The notes: a model not told the origin generated them from the letters alone. A stretch of DNA of 32,327 nucleotides from Spirogloea muscicola (GCA_009602725.1 WELB01000141.1:128564-160890); one strand, 5' to 3'; positions 19,985 through 31,610 are shown, counted from the stretch's first letter. Translations and numbers: made by a program.

Positions 19985-20696
19985 NNNNNNNNNNNNNNNN
20001 NNNNNNNNNNNNNNNNNNNNNNNNNNNNNNNNNNNNNNNNNNNNNNNNNNNNNNNNNNNNNNNNNNNNNNNNNNNNNNNNNNNNNNNNNNNNNNNNNNNN
20101 NNNNNNNNNNNNNNNNNNNNNNNNNNNNNNNNNNNNNNNNNNNNNNNNNNNNNNNNNNNNNNNNNNNNNNNNNNNNNNNNNNNNNNNNNNNNNNNNNNNN
20201 NNNNNNNNNNNNNNNNNNNNNNNNNNNNNNNNNNNNNNNNNNNNNNNNNNNNNNNNNNNNNNNNNNNNNNNNNNNNNNNNNNNNNNNNNNNNNNNNNNNN
20301 NNNNNNNNNNNNNNNNNNNNNNNNNNNNNNNNNNNNNNNNNNNNNNNNNNNNNNNNNNNNNNNNNNNNNNNNNNNNNNNNNNNNNNNNNNNNNNNNNNNN
20401 NNNNNNNNNNNNNNNNNNNNNNNNNNNNNNNNNNNNNNNNNNNNNNNNNNNNNNNNNNNNNNNNNNNNNNNNNNNNNNNNNNNNNNNNNNNNNNNNNNNN
20501 NNNNNNNNNNNNNNNNNNNNNNNNNNNNNNNNNNCACGCCGCCGCGAGCGCCGCCGCCCAGCGCCGCCTGCAGCTCGCGCTCGCGGAGCTCGAGACCCAG
20601 CAGCGCGCCGTGGTGGGCACCCTCGCCCGCCGCGCCCACGCGCTGGGCGACCACATTGCGGCCGCTGCAGCCGACGCTGGCGCCATTGCTGAGTAG
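19967..20696 (+). CDS. Gene interrupted by the assembly gap; coiled-coil-like C-terminus
   Basis: Left of the gap an ATG at 19967 opens MAAAAA in a GCC run. Right of it, 20535-20696 reads as an Ala/Leu/Gln/Glu-rich, helix-forming tail (RRLQLALAELETQQRAVV ... AAAAADAGAIAE) ending in TAG. Whether the two ends belong together, and in which frame, cannot be known. The tail resembles a short coiled coil, but I do not recognise the family. Opposite-strand frames over the same interval are shadows of the repeat. Confidence 0.35.
19985..20534. other. Assembly gap (N run, 550 bases)
   Basis: All bases are N. The round length suggests an estimated or padded gap. It hides the middle of the gene at 19967-20696. 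Confidence 0.99.
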
Positions 20697-21476
20697 CCAC
20701 AGGACCACTCTTAGAATGTACATAGCGACCAAGGCTGGCTGGCTTCATGGCCCCAGCTGCGACTGCTGGGCTCTACTTGCTCAGCAGATTAATCTTACCT
20801 TCCACATTGGGCTTTAATAGCTAGTGCGATAGACCTCCGCTTAAGCTGTACAGACTTGACCACTTTGCCTTCCTAGCAATTGTCTATTCCAGGCCCGGCT
20901 GCCACGCATCTAGCAGCAACTTTTTGCTGACAATGAAAAATCTCTATTTCTCTTGCCCCAACATGTGCCACTTGACCTGCAAACCTTGAATTCCCACATT
21001 CATAAAGCAAGCCGATACACGGCTCCTGCAGCCGCTTGCCCCCATGCTCAAATGCACTTGGCTCAATTATCCACTTATATTAGGATGTCCAACAGCACTT
21101 GATTGAAGCCTGTTAGTGTACATCAGGTCTATCACAGGTTCCACGTGCCCCTGGATCACTGTTTGATTGTGTGCAAAAGCATTAAGCACAAGGGAGTGGC
21201 AACTGACTGTGTGGCCAGCTTTGCACACCATTATGTCAACTCCTGTTGCACAATCTAGCGCACGTACAGTATGGCACTATACAATGCTATGGTGGCTCTC
21301 TCATATGGATAGCCAGGCTCAACAGTAACCTTGACTGCGATCAGGTTGAAAGCTGAAGCAAGACATTCGCAACCTCATCCAGTCGCTGCAAAGTCCAGAA
21401 ATTCGAATAATTTTGATGATATCAATGTGATATCAATTGCCACCAGGCTTGGTTGCGCACCAGTCTCTCGAGCAGA
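20697..21476. other. Intergenic spacer between convergent genes
   Basis: Low-G+C sequence between the plus-strand gene ending at 20696 and the minus-strand RBBP6-like gene ending at 21477. It is presumably mostly 3' UTRs. I see no RNA gene or repeat. Confidence 0.5.
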
Positions 21477-24400
21477 TTATTTGCTAGAGTGCGAGTGGTG
21501 ACCCTGGTGCTTGACATGGTACTCATAATGCAGAGCAGCAGGCGAACTGGCATCTTCAAGTGGCCACCGGTCATCGCCGGCGCTACTGCCATCTGCTTCC
21601 GGCATGCTTTGACTAGCCTGCTTGCTGCTGGAGCGCTGCTTCTTGCTCTGGTGTTTGATTTTAGCGGGCTTGCTGTCCTCACCTGCCCCTCCGCTGCCGC
21701 TGCCACCACTGCGCTCGCCAGACTTCTTGCCCTTCTCCTCCTTGGCCGGCACCATCAGGCCCTCCACTTCCATTGGCCGGCGCTTGTGGTGGTGTCGTCT
21801 GCTGGGCGTCTCGTTAGGCGCCTCAATTACGTCCTGCACTTTGTCTATCTCGCCTTTAGATCCTGACCGTCGAAGACTCCTTTTCTTCCGCAGGAGCCGA
21901 CCATGGCTGCTGCCCTTGTCCACTCTCGCGGCCTTGCTGCTATCGTGGTCTCCCGTGATTATTGCAGGGCTCTCATCCCCCTGAGCCCTCCCGTCGTCAT
22001 AACCTTTCTTCTCCCGCTTCCGCGCGGGCTCAACAGACCGGGCATCGCTGCGCTCATTGCGCTCCTCTCGCTGCTGCAAGCGCTTGACCGCCTCTACCGG
22101 CGGCTCAACTCTTCTACGTTTTCTCTCATGCCTAGGGTCAGACCCCATCGCAACGCTTGTTGAAAGCCGCCGCCGTGCTCGATCCTGCATCATTATGAAC
22201 TCCTCCCTAGTGAGCGGAGGAGTGTCCATTGGGTATCCTGGGCCGGGTAGTCTTCCCGGCAGCATGCCCGGCTGCATGCCCATGTGCATTCCTGGCAGCC
22301 CCCCCATGAAGCTCCTGCAGACAGACCCACATGCAATGTCAACTTTAAAGAAGCCCTCTGGCACGCCAGCATATGGAGGTATGAATCCAGTAAATTTGAT
22401 AAGACGAAGACTACCATTGATCTACAAGACCTGTGACACCACAACGTACTGCTGCCTCTCTGCCATAGCTCCAATGCGTCTCTCCAAGTCCTGCAATCAG
22501 AGACGTTATTGAAAGCCTAGGCACCCACCCTTGCATGGGTCCGGGTCCGAAATGTGGGTGTGCAAAAGGAGGCCCATATGGCAAGCTTGGGCCTGCCATT
22601 GGCCCATTCCAGGAGGGCATCATCCCCAGCCCTGGCCTGTAAAAGCTGCCCTCCATGAAGTTGCGGTTGAAGTAAGGATCCTGCTGCATAAAGGGAACAG
22701 GCCCTGCTGCTCCAGCCCCCCAGAAATACTCCCGGCTTGCAGCCCCGGGCAGCATGCGACTACCTGTGACAGCGTACCACATCTCATGGCTTTGAGTGGT
22801 ACTGTCTATGCTCATTTGCTGGTTGCCATGCTTCATACAGTTGTTCGCAGTGCGCAGCTCAACAATCAGTGAGGTGCACAGCATGATAGAGCAGCTTATG
22901 CATGTATGAAGTCAGTCTCACACAGTTGTTGCATACTTCTCACCTTGCCCAATCATTTCAGGAGGCGGATGCTGGAAAGGCATGATTCGATCAGGACAAT
23001 CTCTAAGTATATGATCCCGGCTGCCACAGGTCTGGCATCGGCCATCAATCTGCACATACCAGAGAGAACTGCATCAAGAGAAAGATGAGAAAGCTCTCAG
23101 AATTAAATTGTTCCTTGCATAGTATTGCTGCTCCGTCAGGCAAGAAGGCTGTGTCGCACATGCTGGGCACCAAGGAGGCCACCTCCATTGTCAAGAGGAC
23201 CTGCAAAGCGAACACGGAGAGTGGTAAGCTTAATGCCAAAATCCCAGGCGTTTGGACAGATGGCAATAGTGGCAGCTGCCATTAGTGCAAATACAGCACT
23301 GGACTGGGAGATGAGTTGACGGCTTACCGGGCAGCACAGCTGTTCTAATTTTCTTCTTTCTCCTCCTCTTGACTGCAAGTAAACATTACATGGCAGCTAG
23401 TAGGGTCAATTGAGCTACTTATATGCAGCTATGTGTAACAACCACCCACTAAGTAAACCGGTGTGCTTCATCATCACGGAAAGCCTGAAGATGATTTTGT
23501 ACATATATACAGACAGGAATAAGGAGACAGCAATGTGTTATATGCCTGCAATTTGCTACCATGCCTCCATGCACAAACGAGAGATATATGAGTACTGACA
23601 TCCTTCCTCAAGAGGATTTACTTCACTTGTTGCCTTTTCCCTGCTTCTCTCCTTGCTAACAACTGCATCTGGCTCTGGTGTTTCGAAAGCATCTGTTAGC
23701 TTGACAGTCTGCTGACTCTCAGCTACAGGTGTTGCCTCTGCCACCTTCTCCTCCTTATCTTCTGGCTTTGAAGGAGGAGGAGCCTGCTGAGAAGTGCCAC
23801 TGGCCGCTGGAGCGCTCTCAGCTGAGCCACGATCAGACTGCTGCCGACTGAGTGCAGGTGGTGCACTCAACTGCGATCGAGTAGTACCAGAGACAGCTCG
23901 GATAGGAGCGGACGCAGTCTCTGCAAAGAACGGCGCTTTGTAAGATGTACATGCGGTTAACCTTACGCCTATGCAAACCACATGTGCAGGAACTTGACCA
24001 GACATTTCCTTCTTGCACAATGCTCAGATCACAAGGAAAGGGCACCTTTTGGGCGGCCTGATTGATTATCAGCTCCACTGCCGCTGGCAACCTGTTGTTC
24101 CATAAATCGTTCAATCGCCTGCCGCAGGGCAATATTTGGGAGCAGATCGTCATTCTTGTACTTTGTTGAGCCACACTGTGGACACCTGCCTTTTGTGATA
24201 AGCTCCTGTCTTATGCCTGCAAGCATGGAAATCTCTCACGGCCACCACATCATTTCTCTGACAGTCAAGTCCTGCTTCAACCAAGTCACTCTAAGCCTTC
24301 CTCACTTTCATGTTACAATATCAACAGTATCTTACAGACATTCATACCAATCATTGAGACTTAAACTTCGTAAGCACTAGGAGACTTTGATGTGAAAGTC

Positions 24401-27032
24401 CATGTACCGTGCTTTTAACAAAGTGACAATCTACAAATTAGAGAAGTGCTCTAGCTGCAATAACACCCTGCACTCTGCACGGCTTCTTCTTGTCAGAAGC
24501 GACTAGGCTTCAAACTGCATGGCCATGCTCAGCTCAAGTTTCCTCAGGTTCACACCTAAGCTAGTGCAGGTGATACTTCTAAATACATAGTGCCCAGGTC
24601 AAGTCTTCTCAATGAGAATTATGGCCACTACTTACACTGGTCGCAAAAACTGTACTGACAGCAAGGAATCAAGACGGCGTCTCGAAAGATACGGTGGCAC
24701 AACGGGCACTGCAGCTCAGGAGGAACTTCTAGAGTTTGAGGCCGCATGGACAGAAAGACATCTGCCTCCTTCCGAAAGGATTGTCTGAAATGACGCAATG
24801 GTAGCCAAAACAGGAGACCAATGAGCCCTGCTTGCAGATTCAGTCACATTTTGCCACCTGAACTGCTGCTCAAGCGGCAATGCTAGACCCATGTATTCAG
24901 AGCCGGCAGCAAGCAGCACCTGTAAGCAGCTACTGCTCTGATTACACAAGAATCAAGATACTGGGTAGACCACAGCCCCTTACTCGTCTGGCTGCATCGT
25001 TGCAACTGAGCCATCTGGTAATATATAGGTGCCCTCCTCGTCGGCTTTGAGCCGTGTGCGGGGAATGCCAACAGGCAATTTCACTCTTCTGGCGTCATAG
25101 GCAGGATCACCATTTGTTGGACATTGCTGAATGTAATGACCTGCGCATAAACTTGTAACATAAGTTGCACTCCACAGGGCAGTTGCTGTCAAAGACAGAC
25201 CGGACATTGGAGTGGGTGAATCTAGCAATTTAGCATATTGAGGGATGTTAACAGCAGCAATGTAGTTCAGTAAGCGTTGGATCTCACCTGCTTGGCCGCA
25301 GCGATGACAGATATATCCAACCGGAGGAGCAGACATTCTGCCAGATTGCTGACCTGCTAAACGATACCACGACATGCGAATGTGCTCAACACACCTATGT
25401 CAGATTTTATCAGGCACTTTTAAGGACAGTACAGAGCACGCATTTGCGATCAAAACTGAAGCCCATTTCTTCCGAAGAAGGAAGCTTCACTGCACAATGC
25501 TTTGTTGCAGGCTTCACAGACCCTACCACGTCCTCCTGAGCCTCTCCCATAACCACCTCTGCCAAAGCCGCGTCCGCCTACACCCGCTTCCTGGGTTTGT
25601 CTGCACACCAACCAAACGTGCGCACTGTGAGCAGGCGGTGAATTCCAAAAGTGCAAGAAACATAATTGGCTCGCTCTGATCAGAGAGAGAGATCAGGTCA
25701 AGGTCAGGTCAAGCGTCCAGGTTTAGTCGAGACGCCCAGCGCATAAGCTGATCAAAATTTCACGACCTTGTATAATACTCCAATGATATACCTCTGCCAG
25801 TCAGAGTAGTCTTTGTTGACCATGGCAGCGATCTTGCTTGCCTCATCTGAGTCCACAACACTCTTCTTCAATGCTACAGGTGTTTGGACTGCATACAAGT
25901 CCGTCCCAAAGTCATCCATGACATCCTCCACAGCAGCAGGTCTGCTGGTAGTCATTGGCCCTGTGCTCTGCAGAGATGCCTAGGAAAGCCATCAGCGCAG
26001 TAGACTACCTACATAGATCAAGTTTGCAATGTCTAAGTTTAGGATACATCACATGTGACATGATGAATGTTGAGGTCACAGCCTAAGCACTCCCTACAGA
26101 TGCCTGAGGATCACAAGTAGCAGCAGGGATGTACCTTCTCTAGTGAAGGCTGCTGCGAGCTTGACGACCTGCAACAAAGCCAGGGTATCATTTCTTTCAG
26201 GGTAGCAAATGCAGACTGTGTTTAATTTCCCCAAGCTGTCCTATTGCAGAACTGAATAACATAACTCTGAGAATTTGTGGCAGCAACCACTCTGCAATGG
26301 CTGTTATAGGCATTTGCAATTCCTGAAAAACTAGCTGAAAGAAGAAGCATCCTATCCACTGGCACTCGCTCTGCAGATGTCCCATATCAGGGACAATGAG
26401 GGATACTTTGTTTGCGCCTGCAAGGCAGGTCTAGATCGCGTTGCTGGAACTCTCTTAATGATGACACTTGTGTTCCGTGGCACCAAAAAAGCGTCGTCAG
26501 TGTAATCTGTAATTAGAAAGCATCTGCAAGATGTTACGCTGCAACTTCAAGGAACTCTGGACCGAGTTTCTGAGACACAGCAGGTCACTGCACGTACAGG
26601 CTTCTAGACCACGCAGGAAGCAACACTGAAGCGGCAAGTACTTCCAAGAGGTCGTATCACCCCTCGTGCCTGCGAAGCTACTACAACAACAACAACAATC
26701 AAGAAGCACAAGGCAAGAGCTGCCATGGAAGATTTGGACTGCAAGCGCCACAGTGCCTCGCTTTGTTGCACTCGCACGCAGATACATCAGAAGCTGATGT
26801 ATCTGTAGGCTGCAGCTGTGTTCAAAACTTGGTGAATAACGGCTTAGGCGTGGACCGAGTTCCGACCTTCGGAGGTCTGTGCATTCGTAATGACGAGGTC
26901 AAAATTGAGGCCATTTCCGAGGTTTTTGTGCTCAATGATTCGCTCTTTCAAGTTGCCAACTGAGATGAAATGTCCATCAATGTTCAGGCTGTCAAAGTCG
27001 ACAGCGCTCCTAAACTTGAAGTGAATGGCCAT
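21477..27032 (-). CDS. RBBP6: RBBP6/PQT3-like RING E3 ubiquitin ligase, complete, 16 exons
   Basis: DWNN-family E3 ligase, nuclear in known relatives and linked to mRNA 3' processing or stress control. Exons: 27032-26867, 26506-26407, 26168-26135, 25967-25792, 25600-25527, 25353-25288, 25140-24984, 24784-24636, 24216-24046, 23920-23600, 23372-23328, 23200-23160, 23049-22944, 22763-22525, 22490-22426, 22314-21477. The phases close for 915 residues. Domains: ubiquitin-like DWNN at 1-78 (MAIHFKFRSAVDFDSLNIDG); Gly/Arg linker; CCHC knuckle C199-C202-H207-C212; RING C284, C287, C299/C300, C305, C308, C319, C322 (IPCCQYSFCDQC); basic NLS-like KRRRKKKIR near 473; second CCHC C505-C508-H513-C518; Met/Pro/Gly-rich stretch; Lys/Ser-rich tail. 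The donors of exons 12 and 14-15 (GTGCGA, GTGCCT, GTAGAT) are weaker and could be shifted. No break was seen. Confidence 0.93.
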
Positions 27033-27216
27033 GGAGGACCACACGGCCCAAGATGTCAGGCAAGTACTCCACTGGAAGGGCGGTCACGCGCAACTCCTTG
27101 TGGACGTTGCTGGATGATGGTGAGCCACTGCTCGCAGCAACGGATGTGCCCCGCAGGAGCCGGCACAGGTCACTGCGCAGCCGTCGCAGGGTCTCGAGCT
27201 TGACGGCGTCGTTGTT

Positions 27217-27247
<31 letters not shown>

Positions 27248-27519
27248 TCGGGGGCGGCGCCGTCAGCGGCGCCGGCGTGGCATCTGCCGCATCTGCAGCA
27301 TAGGCGCGGCCTCTGNCTCCGGTAGCGCTGGCGGGGGGTTGAAGGTCTGGTTCTCCGTCTCGAGGACTCCTGACCTTGCCGCCGCACGAAGCTACTTGCC
27401 GCCGTCGTCTCTGGCTTTCCGGCCCCTTCGGACCGTGTCCATGCTTTTCGATTGTAAGAGAGAAGGCGCGCGGGGCGCATGAAATGAAACGGAGGCGAGG
27501 CCAACTCAAGCCGATACAT
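27010..27519 (-). CDS. Upstream open reading frame overlapping the RBBP6-like start codon
   Basis: An ATG at 27519 opens about 169 codons, including one N. The frame ends in TAG at 27010, 22 bases inside the RBBP6-like coding sequence in another frame. Its first 20 or so codons lie in the inverted-repeat element. A poly-Ala run follows, then a better-looking part (KLETLRRLRSDLCRLL, VHKELRVTALPVEYLPD). It could be a 5' UTR uORF, an exon of an unknown overlapping gene, or chance openness in G+C-rich DNA. Confidence 0.25.
27217..27252. repeat. GCG-rich trinucleotide repeat in the 5' flank of the RBBP6-like gene
   Basis: A GCG/GCA run about 190 bases upstream of the RBBP6-like ATG, read as poly-Ala on the minus strand. 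Confidence 0.6.
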
Positions 27520-27856
27520 TGTTCAGGCATTCCGCAGGCCTTAGTTGCATATTATAGAATGCGGCTCTCGCTTAGTGTGCAGCGCTCGCAAGCATTGGCT
27601 CTTCATCAACGTGCAGGGCGCGCTCTAAGTCAGGCCTCCGGCTTTCGTGGCGGCGCTCCAGCTCCCCAAGTTAGCTTGTCAGATTTGTTTGTGCTCACCC
27701 GTGGGTACTAATGTCATCTTAGGTACCTTAGATTAGGTCTCCGTATTATATAGCATTGTTTAGTCTGCACTCGACTCTGCCTGAACAATGTATTGGCTTG
27801 AATTGGCCTCCCTTTCAATTCATGCGCCCCGCGCGCCTTCTCTCTCAGGCAGAGTC
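27457..27856. mobile_element. Inverted-repeat-bounded element (MITE-like or foldback)
   Basis: A sequence of about 70 bases at 27457-27529 (AGAAGGCGCGCGGGGCGCAT ... ATACATTGTTCAGGC) is repeated in inverse orientation at 27781-27850. The right copy is itself enclosed by perfect 12-base inverted ends, GACTCTGCCTGA (27773-27784) and TCAGGCAGAGTC (27845-27856). Between the arms lies 27536-27711, the plus-strand fragment matching the C-terminus of the frame at 18925. The 70-base unit recurs at 31541-31610. I infer a small non-autonomous element, possibly derived from a transposon that encodes the shared C-terminal peptide. No target duplication was identified. Confidence 0.55.
27536..27711 (+). 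pseudogene. C-terminal fragment, second copy of the module ending LTRGY
   Basis: After GCATTCCGCAG it reads ALVAYYRMRLSLSVQRSQ, continues with ALALHQRAGRAL, and ends DLFVLTRGY-stop (TAA). It parallels the minus-strand copy at 19100-18925 residue for residue, with several synonymous third-base changes and a stop at the same point. No upstream coding sequence equivalent to 19598-19130 is seen here, so it is either a truncated copy or the last exon of an unseen gene. It lies inside the inverted-repeat element. Confidence 0.5.
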
Positions 27857-28133
27857 TAGGGCAAACTAAACAGGGCTTGAATTATACGGAACCCGAAACC
27901 AAGGTGCCTAAGGTAGTAAGAGGAACATGGATCGAATTCAGCCAGAATCGCACCAACGCAGCAACCCACCAACCTTCGTAGCTGGGGCCAATGGCAAGGG
28001 CAGCGGCAATGTGGACCGGCGGCATTGCCGTTGCAGACAGACGGCTGGAAAGCCGGTTCTCTCGTCGCGCTCGTGAAAGTCGGTCGTACCTCAGTAACAG
28101 ACCGACTTCACTACCAACTAAGCGGTCGCCGCC

Positions 28134-30900
28134 ATGGACGCCGCTTTCCGCGCGCTGCTGCGCGCCCCGTGGCGTTGGCCGCCCTGGCAGATTGCCGCGC
28201 CGGCGATCGGCCTCGGCTTTGTGCTGCTTACCGTCCTGCTTACGTCCAGCCGCCGTGCAGCTTCCGCCGGCCTTGCGCTGGGCGTTGCACCCCCTGGCCT
28301 GTGCCAGGCTCTCGAGGCGGAGGATCCCTGCCGGGACCTCCTCGTCGCACTGAGAGCCTCCATTGCGGGCTGGGAGATGACGTACGTGCTTTGCATTGTG
28401 AGGGCTGTCAATTGCATGAAGCAAGTCCTTATTTTCACCCATGCTAATGGAATTCCCCAGACTGGACCAAGGTCTGGATCACTGAAGATCTACATGTGAG
28501 GGCTAGTCACCTCAGACTCGTTGCCACACCATCTACTTGATACAGCTTGGGCTACTACACACACCATAGTCATCTGAAGCTCTCATCCTTCAAGGCAGGT
28601 ACGGATATGACACATTTCGGAGAAGCATATCAGTCCAAGGGGATCCCATGTTGGAGGCGCACTTGCTGAAGAAGCTCTTAGCGAAGAAGCCAATCACAGG
28701 TGCACATACATACATGTACTCTCTCTACTCGCAGGCTGCAAGCAGTAGAGTGTACAGCTAGCTGAATGAGGTGGTGACACCTTGTGATTCCACTGTGTCT
28801 GTGCATAGCTGGGACCCGTCCATCCTTCTCATAAAAGCGGAAACAATCACACACAAAGTCAATGCTTGAGGCCGTGAAGGTCTCGCAAGCTGAGAGCCTG
28901 TCAATGTGCAACTGTGTCAGAAGACTGAGATGAGATAGTTGTTGGCATCCAGTGGCTGCTCTTGGTGGGTCTATCACAGCTGCAGGGCATCAGAAAGGAT
29001 TGGTGTGTACTACCCAGAAGTCTGCTTTTGGAGCTGTGGCTTGTAACATTTATTTACTACATCGCAATTAGACTCCTTTAGCTGGTAGGGTCAGCTCTTT
29101 ACATGATCAACATGCTGAGCTTGATGCGTGTGTCATCGCAGAATATGTATGCCCACCACCTTGCGGATCTACTGGGCAAGGTACTGCTTCCTGCTCACTT
29201 CAGCATGATCTAGCCTGTCTTTCATCTTCAGGCACTCTGATTGATGCAGGAACCTCACAGAGCACAAGCATGAGGAGGACCAGGCATCATTCTTGACTGT
29301 TGTCTTTGAGGATTTGACATTGTGCTACTACAGGCTGTCTTGCGCCTTCTTGCACTTGCACTTAGTATGCAGCTTGCGCAGGTCTTCCCACTTTCTGAGG
29401 CTACACATCAAGTTGTACGAGCATTTCTACCTGGGGGAGGGTCCTTCATCCATCAGTATTGTTTCTTGGACTACTTGCGCATGCTCTGGCCGCAACGCGA
29501 CGAGGTGGCTACCTTCAAGGCTGCAGATATCATTCTTGTTGATACTGCAGCCAATGACTTTGTCATGCTGCAGCCCGGCATGCTTAATCCTCAGATGTAT
29601 CGCGTCTTTCAAGTAAGTACTATCAGCACATGCTCAGACTTTCCTGAACGTGTAAGCTTAAAAGGTTGCGAAAGGGTCTGTATGATGTGGGGGCCTAGCA
29701 AAGCTGCCAGGGGGTGTGCTCAGAATTCTGCAATATTTTCCAAGTGGACTAGCAGTGTGCTCTTGGCAATGTCTTTGCAGGGCATGTATGCTGCCAGTCA
29801 TGCAAGAGCTTGTTGCTGCTCTCCCTCGTTGTTAGTCATTGGTAAGGATACTGATATCGTACTTCACACCAGCTGTGTACCAAAGCAGCATAAATACTTG
29901 GTATACATTCGGCATCTCCAATACCTATGCTGATCTTGCAAAGACACGTTCTGTGTAGAATGCGGAGTCCCTTGTGAAACAGCTGCTACAGCTACCTTCT
30001 CGACCCTTTGTACTCTATGTCCACTTTGGGCTTTTCAAAGAGAAGGGATACACAGGCGGCTTCAATCGATCTGCAGAGTCCGTTTTAAATACGGTGGCAG
30101 CCCTTCATTCTGTTCCAGCTATTAGCATGTGGCGAGCCCTCTTCCCAGTCATTCCCTTGGACTCAAAGGAGACAAGTACAAGGGGCAAGGATCCAGTGAC
30201 AAGCAATCTGAGCTATGTTACAAATTTCATTGATCATGTCCATCCCAGCCCTGATGGTCACAAGCTTACTGCCATTTTGGTGATGCACTACCTCTTCACC
30301 TCCTTCTTATCCCTATTTGAGGCAGGCACACACTATGGAAGCTTTGTGCAGCTTGATGCTGGCAAGGTGAACCTGCAAGCTGATCAAGTTGCTCCTGCAC
30401 GACCTGCCACCTGCGAGCTGAAGATGCCGAAGTTGTATCTACTTGAAAATGCTTCTGATGATCTGAAGTATACAGAAGGTGGTCTTGCATCCTGCGCATT
30501 CGCTGGCAGTCTTGAGCTGGCTGTGCCAGTCGGGACAATAGGGAATGTGACAGGCTGGGTCCTGGAATCTTGTGGCCCCCTTTTTCCAGAGCTGCTCTGC
30601 TGGAAAGCCAAGTTGGCTGGGAAACCCTTGACTGTGACCATCAGACACCAACCACGGAAGAAGGTTGCAATCTTGTACAGGATACGGCCTGTCACAGATC
30701 CAGGCTACCAAGGTGCAGGTGCAAGCATTCTGCTCAATGCCAAGCCCCTTGGCTCATTGGTTACTCAGATACCTGGCAATGAGCTCACGCATCTTTGGCT
30801 GAACGACACCATTGTTCCTATGAGCACGCAGCTAGCAGTCAATCTGACTTTCATACCCTTGACTGACAAATTTGTCCTGCATGCCATTGTTACATATTAG
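28134..30900 (+). CDS. Membrane-anchored SGNH-hydrolase-like (GDSL-type) protein, 6 exons
   Basis: Predicted type II membrane protein with a lumenal or extracellular SGNH esterase/acyl-hydrolase fold; the substrate is unknown. Exons: 28134-28495, 28599-28699, 28953-29002, 29142-29180, 29382-29612, 29959-30900 (TAG), in phase, up to 574 residues. Residues 15-40 form a hydrophobic anchor (IAAPAIGLGFVLLTVLL) followed by SSRR. Block I: AALGGSITAAG, nucleophile Ser161. Block III: DTAANDF (Asn242). Block V: DHVHPSPDGH with Asp353 and His356, the expected Ser-Asp-His set. Residues beyond about 370 look like an all-beta accessory domain. The ATG sits in GCCGCCATGG. A 63-nt stretch (28398-28460, GTGAGG...CCCCAG) may be a short intron in exon 1, which would remove 21 residues. 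It is divergent from the RBBP6-like gene across about 1.1 kb. Confidence 0.82.
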
Positions 30901-31336
30901 TTACCATTGAATCTATTTATTGCAATTGCAAGGCATACTCTGTCTCTGTGCATTACACATCAAAAGCATCTTGCACGGTCAAGGCATGAGTGCATATGGG
31001 CGGTTTTGCCTCCGACTGGTGCATTGCTGTCAAAGGAGCGTGGCCATGTTATGCAAAATGCAGCAGCGAGCAGGCCTGCCAAATCAGAGAGCCTGCCGAT
31101 CTTCGAGAGCGACAAGCCCAGCAGCGATGGCTACCACTGGTTCCTGGTGCCCTGCTCCCCATTTGTTTTGGGGTTGTACCTGCACCTGTACTCTAACCAT
31201 ACTCCTAGCCCTGAGGTGCGCTGATTGACCTCAAAGTAGCTTCTTCGATTTGACGCGCTTCGAAGCAAAGGCACTGCATTCCACACCTTCGCTTGAATCT
31301 GATAGGCATTTGAGACAACGGAGTGTCCATTTCTTT
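30901..31336. other. 3' flank of the SGNH gene
   Basis: Overlapping short frames (30907-31228 +) contain no recognisable protein and no exon borders. Repeat-related sequence begins near 31337. Confidence 0.45.
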
Positions 31337-31376
31337 TGGGCTGGCCATTGACAACCATCGCCTCCTTCTGAGAAGC
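31337..31376 (+). repeat. Short dispersed repeat R2, copy b
   Basis: TTGGGCTGGCCATTGACAACC then ATCGCC and an AGAAG end; resembles 9183-9221 in the same orientation. Confidence 0.5.
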
Positions 31377-31540
31377 ACACTATTTCAGCCTCTTGGTCAG
31401 TGCAGACGTACTTGCTCGGCAGCATCGCCGGCTAGGCCCAAGATGACAGTCCCTTGGCATTCACACTGTTACCTTTGCCCCACAGCCCCTCTGCGCATAG
31501 GGCTTCGTTTCGTGTAGCCCCACATTCTGCACCACCTTTA

Positions 31541-31610
31541 GCCTGAACAGTTCATTGGCTGCAAATTTGGCCTCCTTTCCATTTCATACGCACCGCGCGC
31601 AATTTCTCTG
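31541..31610 (+). repeat. Third copy of the 70-base unit from the 27457-27856 element
   Basis: GCCTGAACAGTTCATTGGCT, then TTTGGCCTCC, TTTCCATTTCAT, GCACCGCGCG and TTTCTCTG follow the same order as 27779-27845, diverged by substitutions. The outer 12-base inverted ends seen at 27773 are not preserved. Confidence 0.65.
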
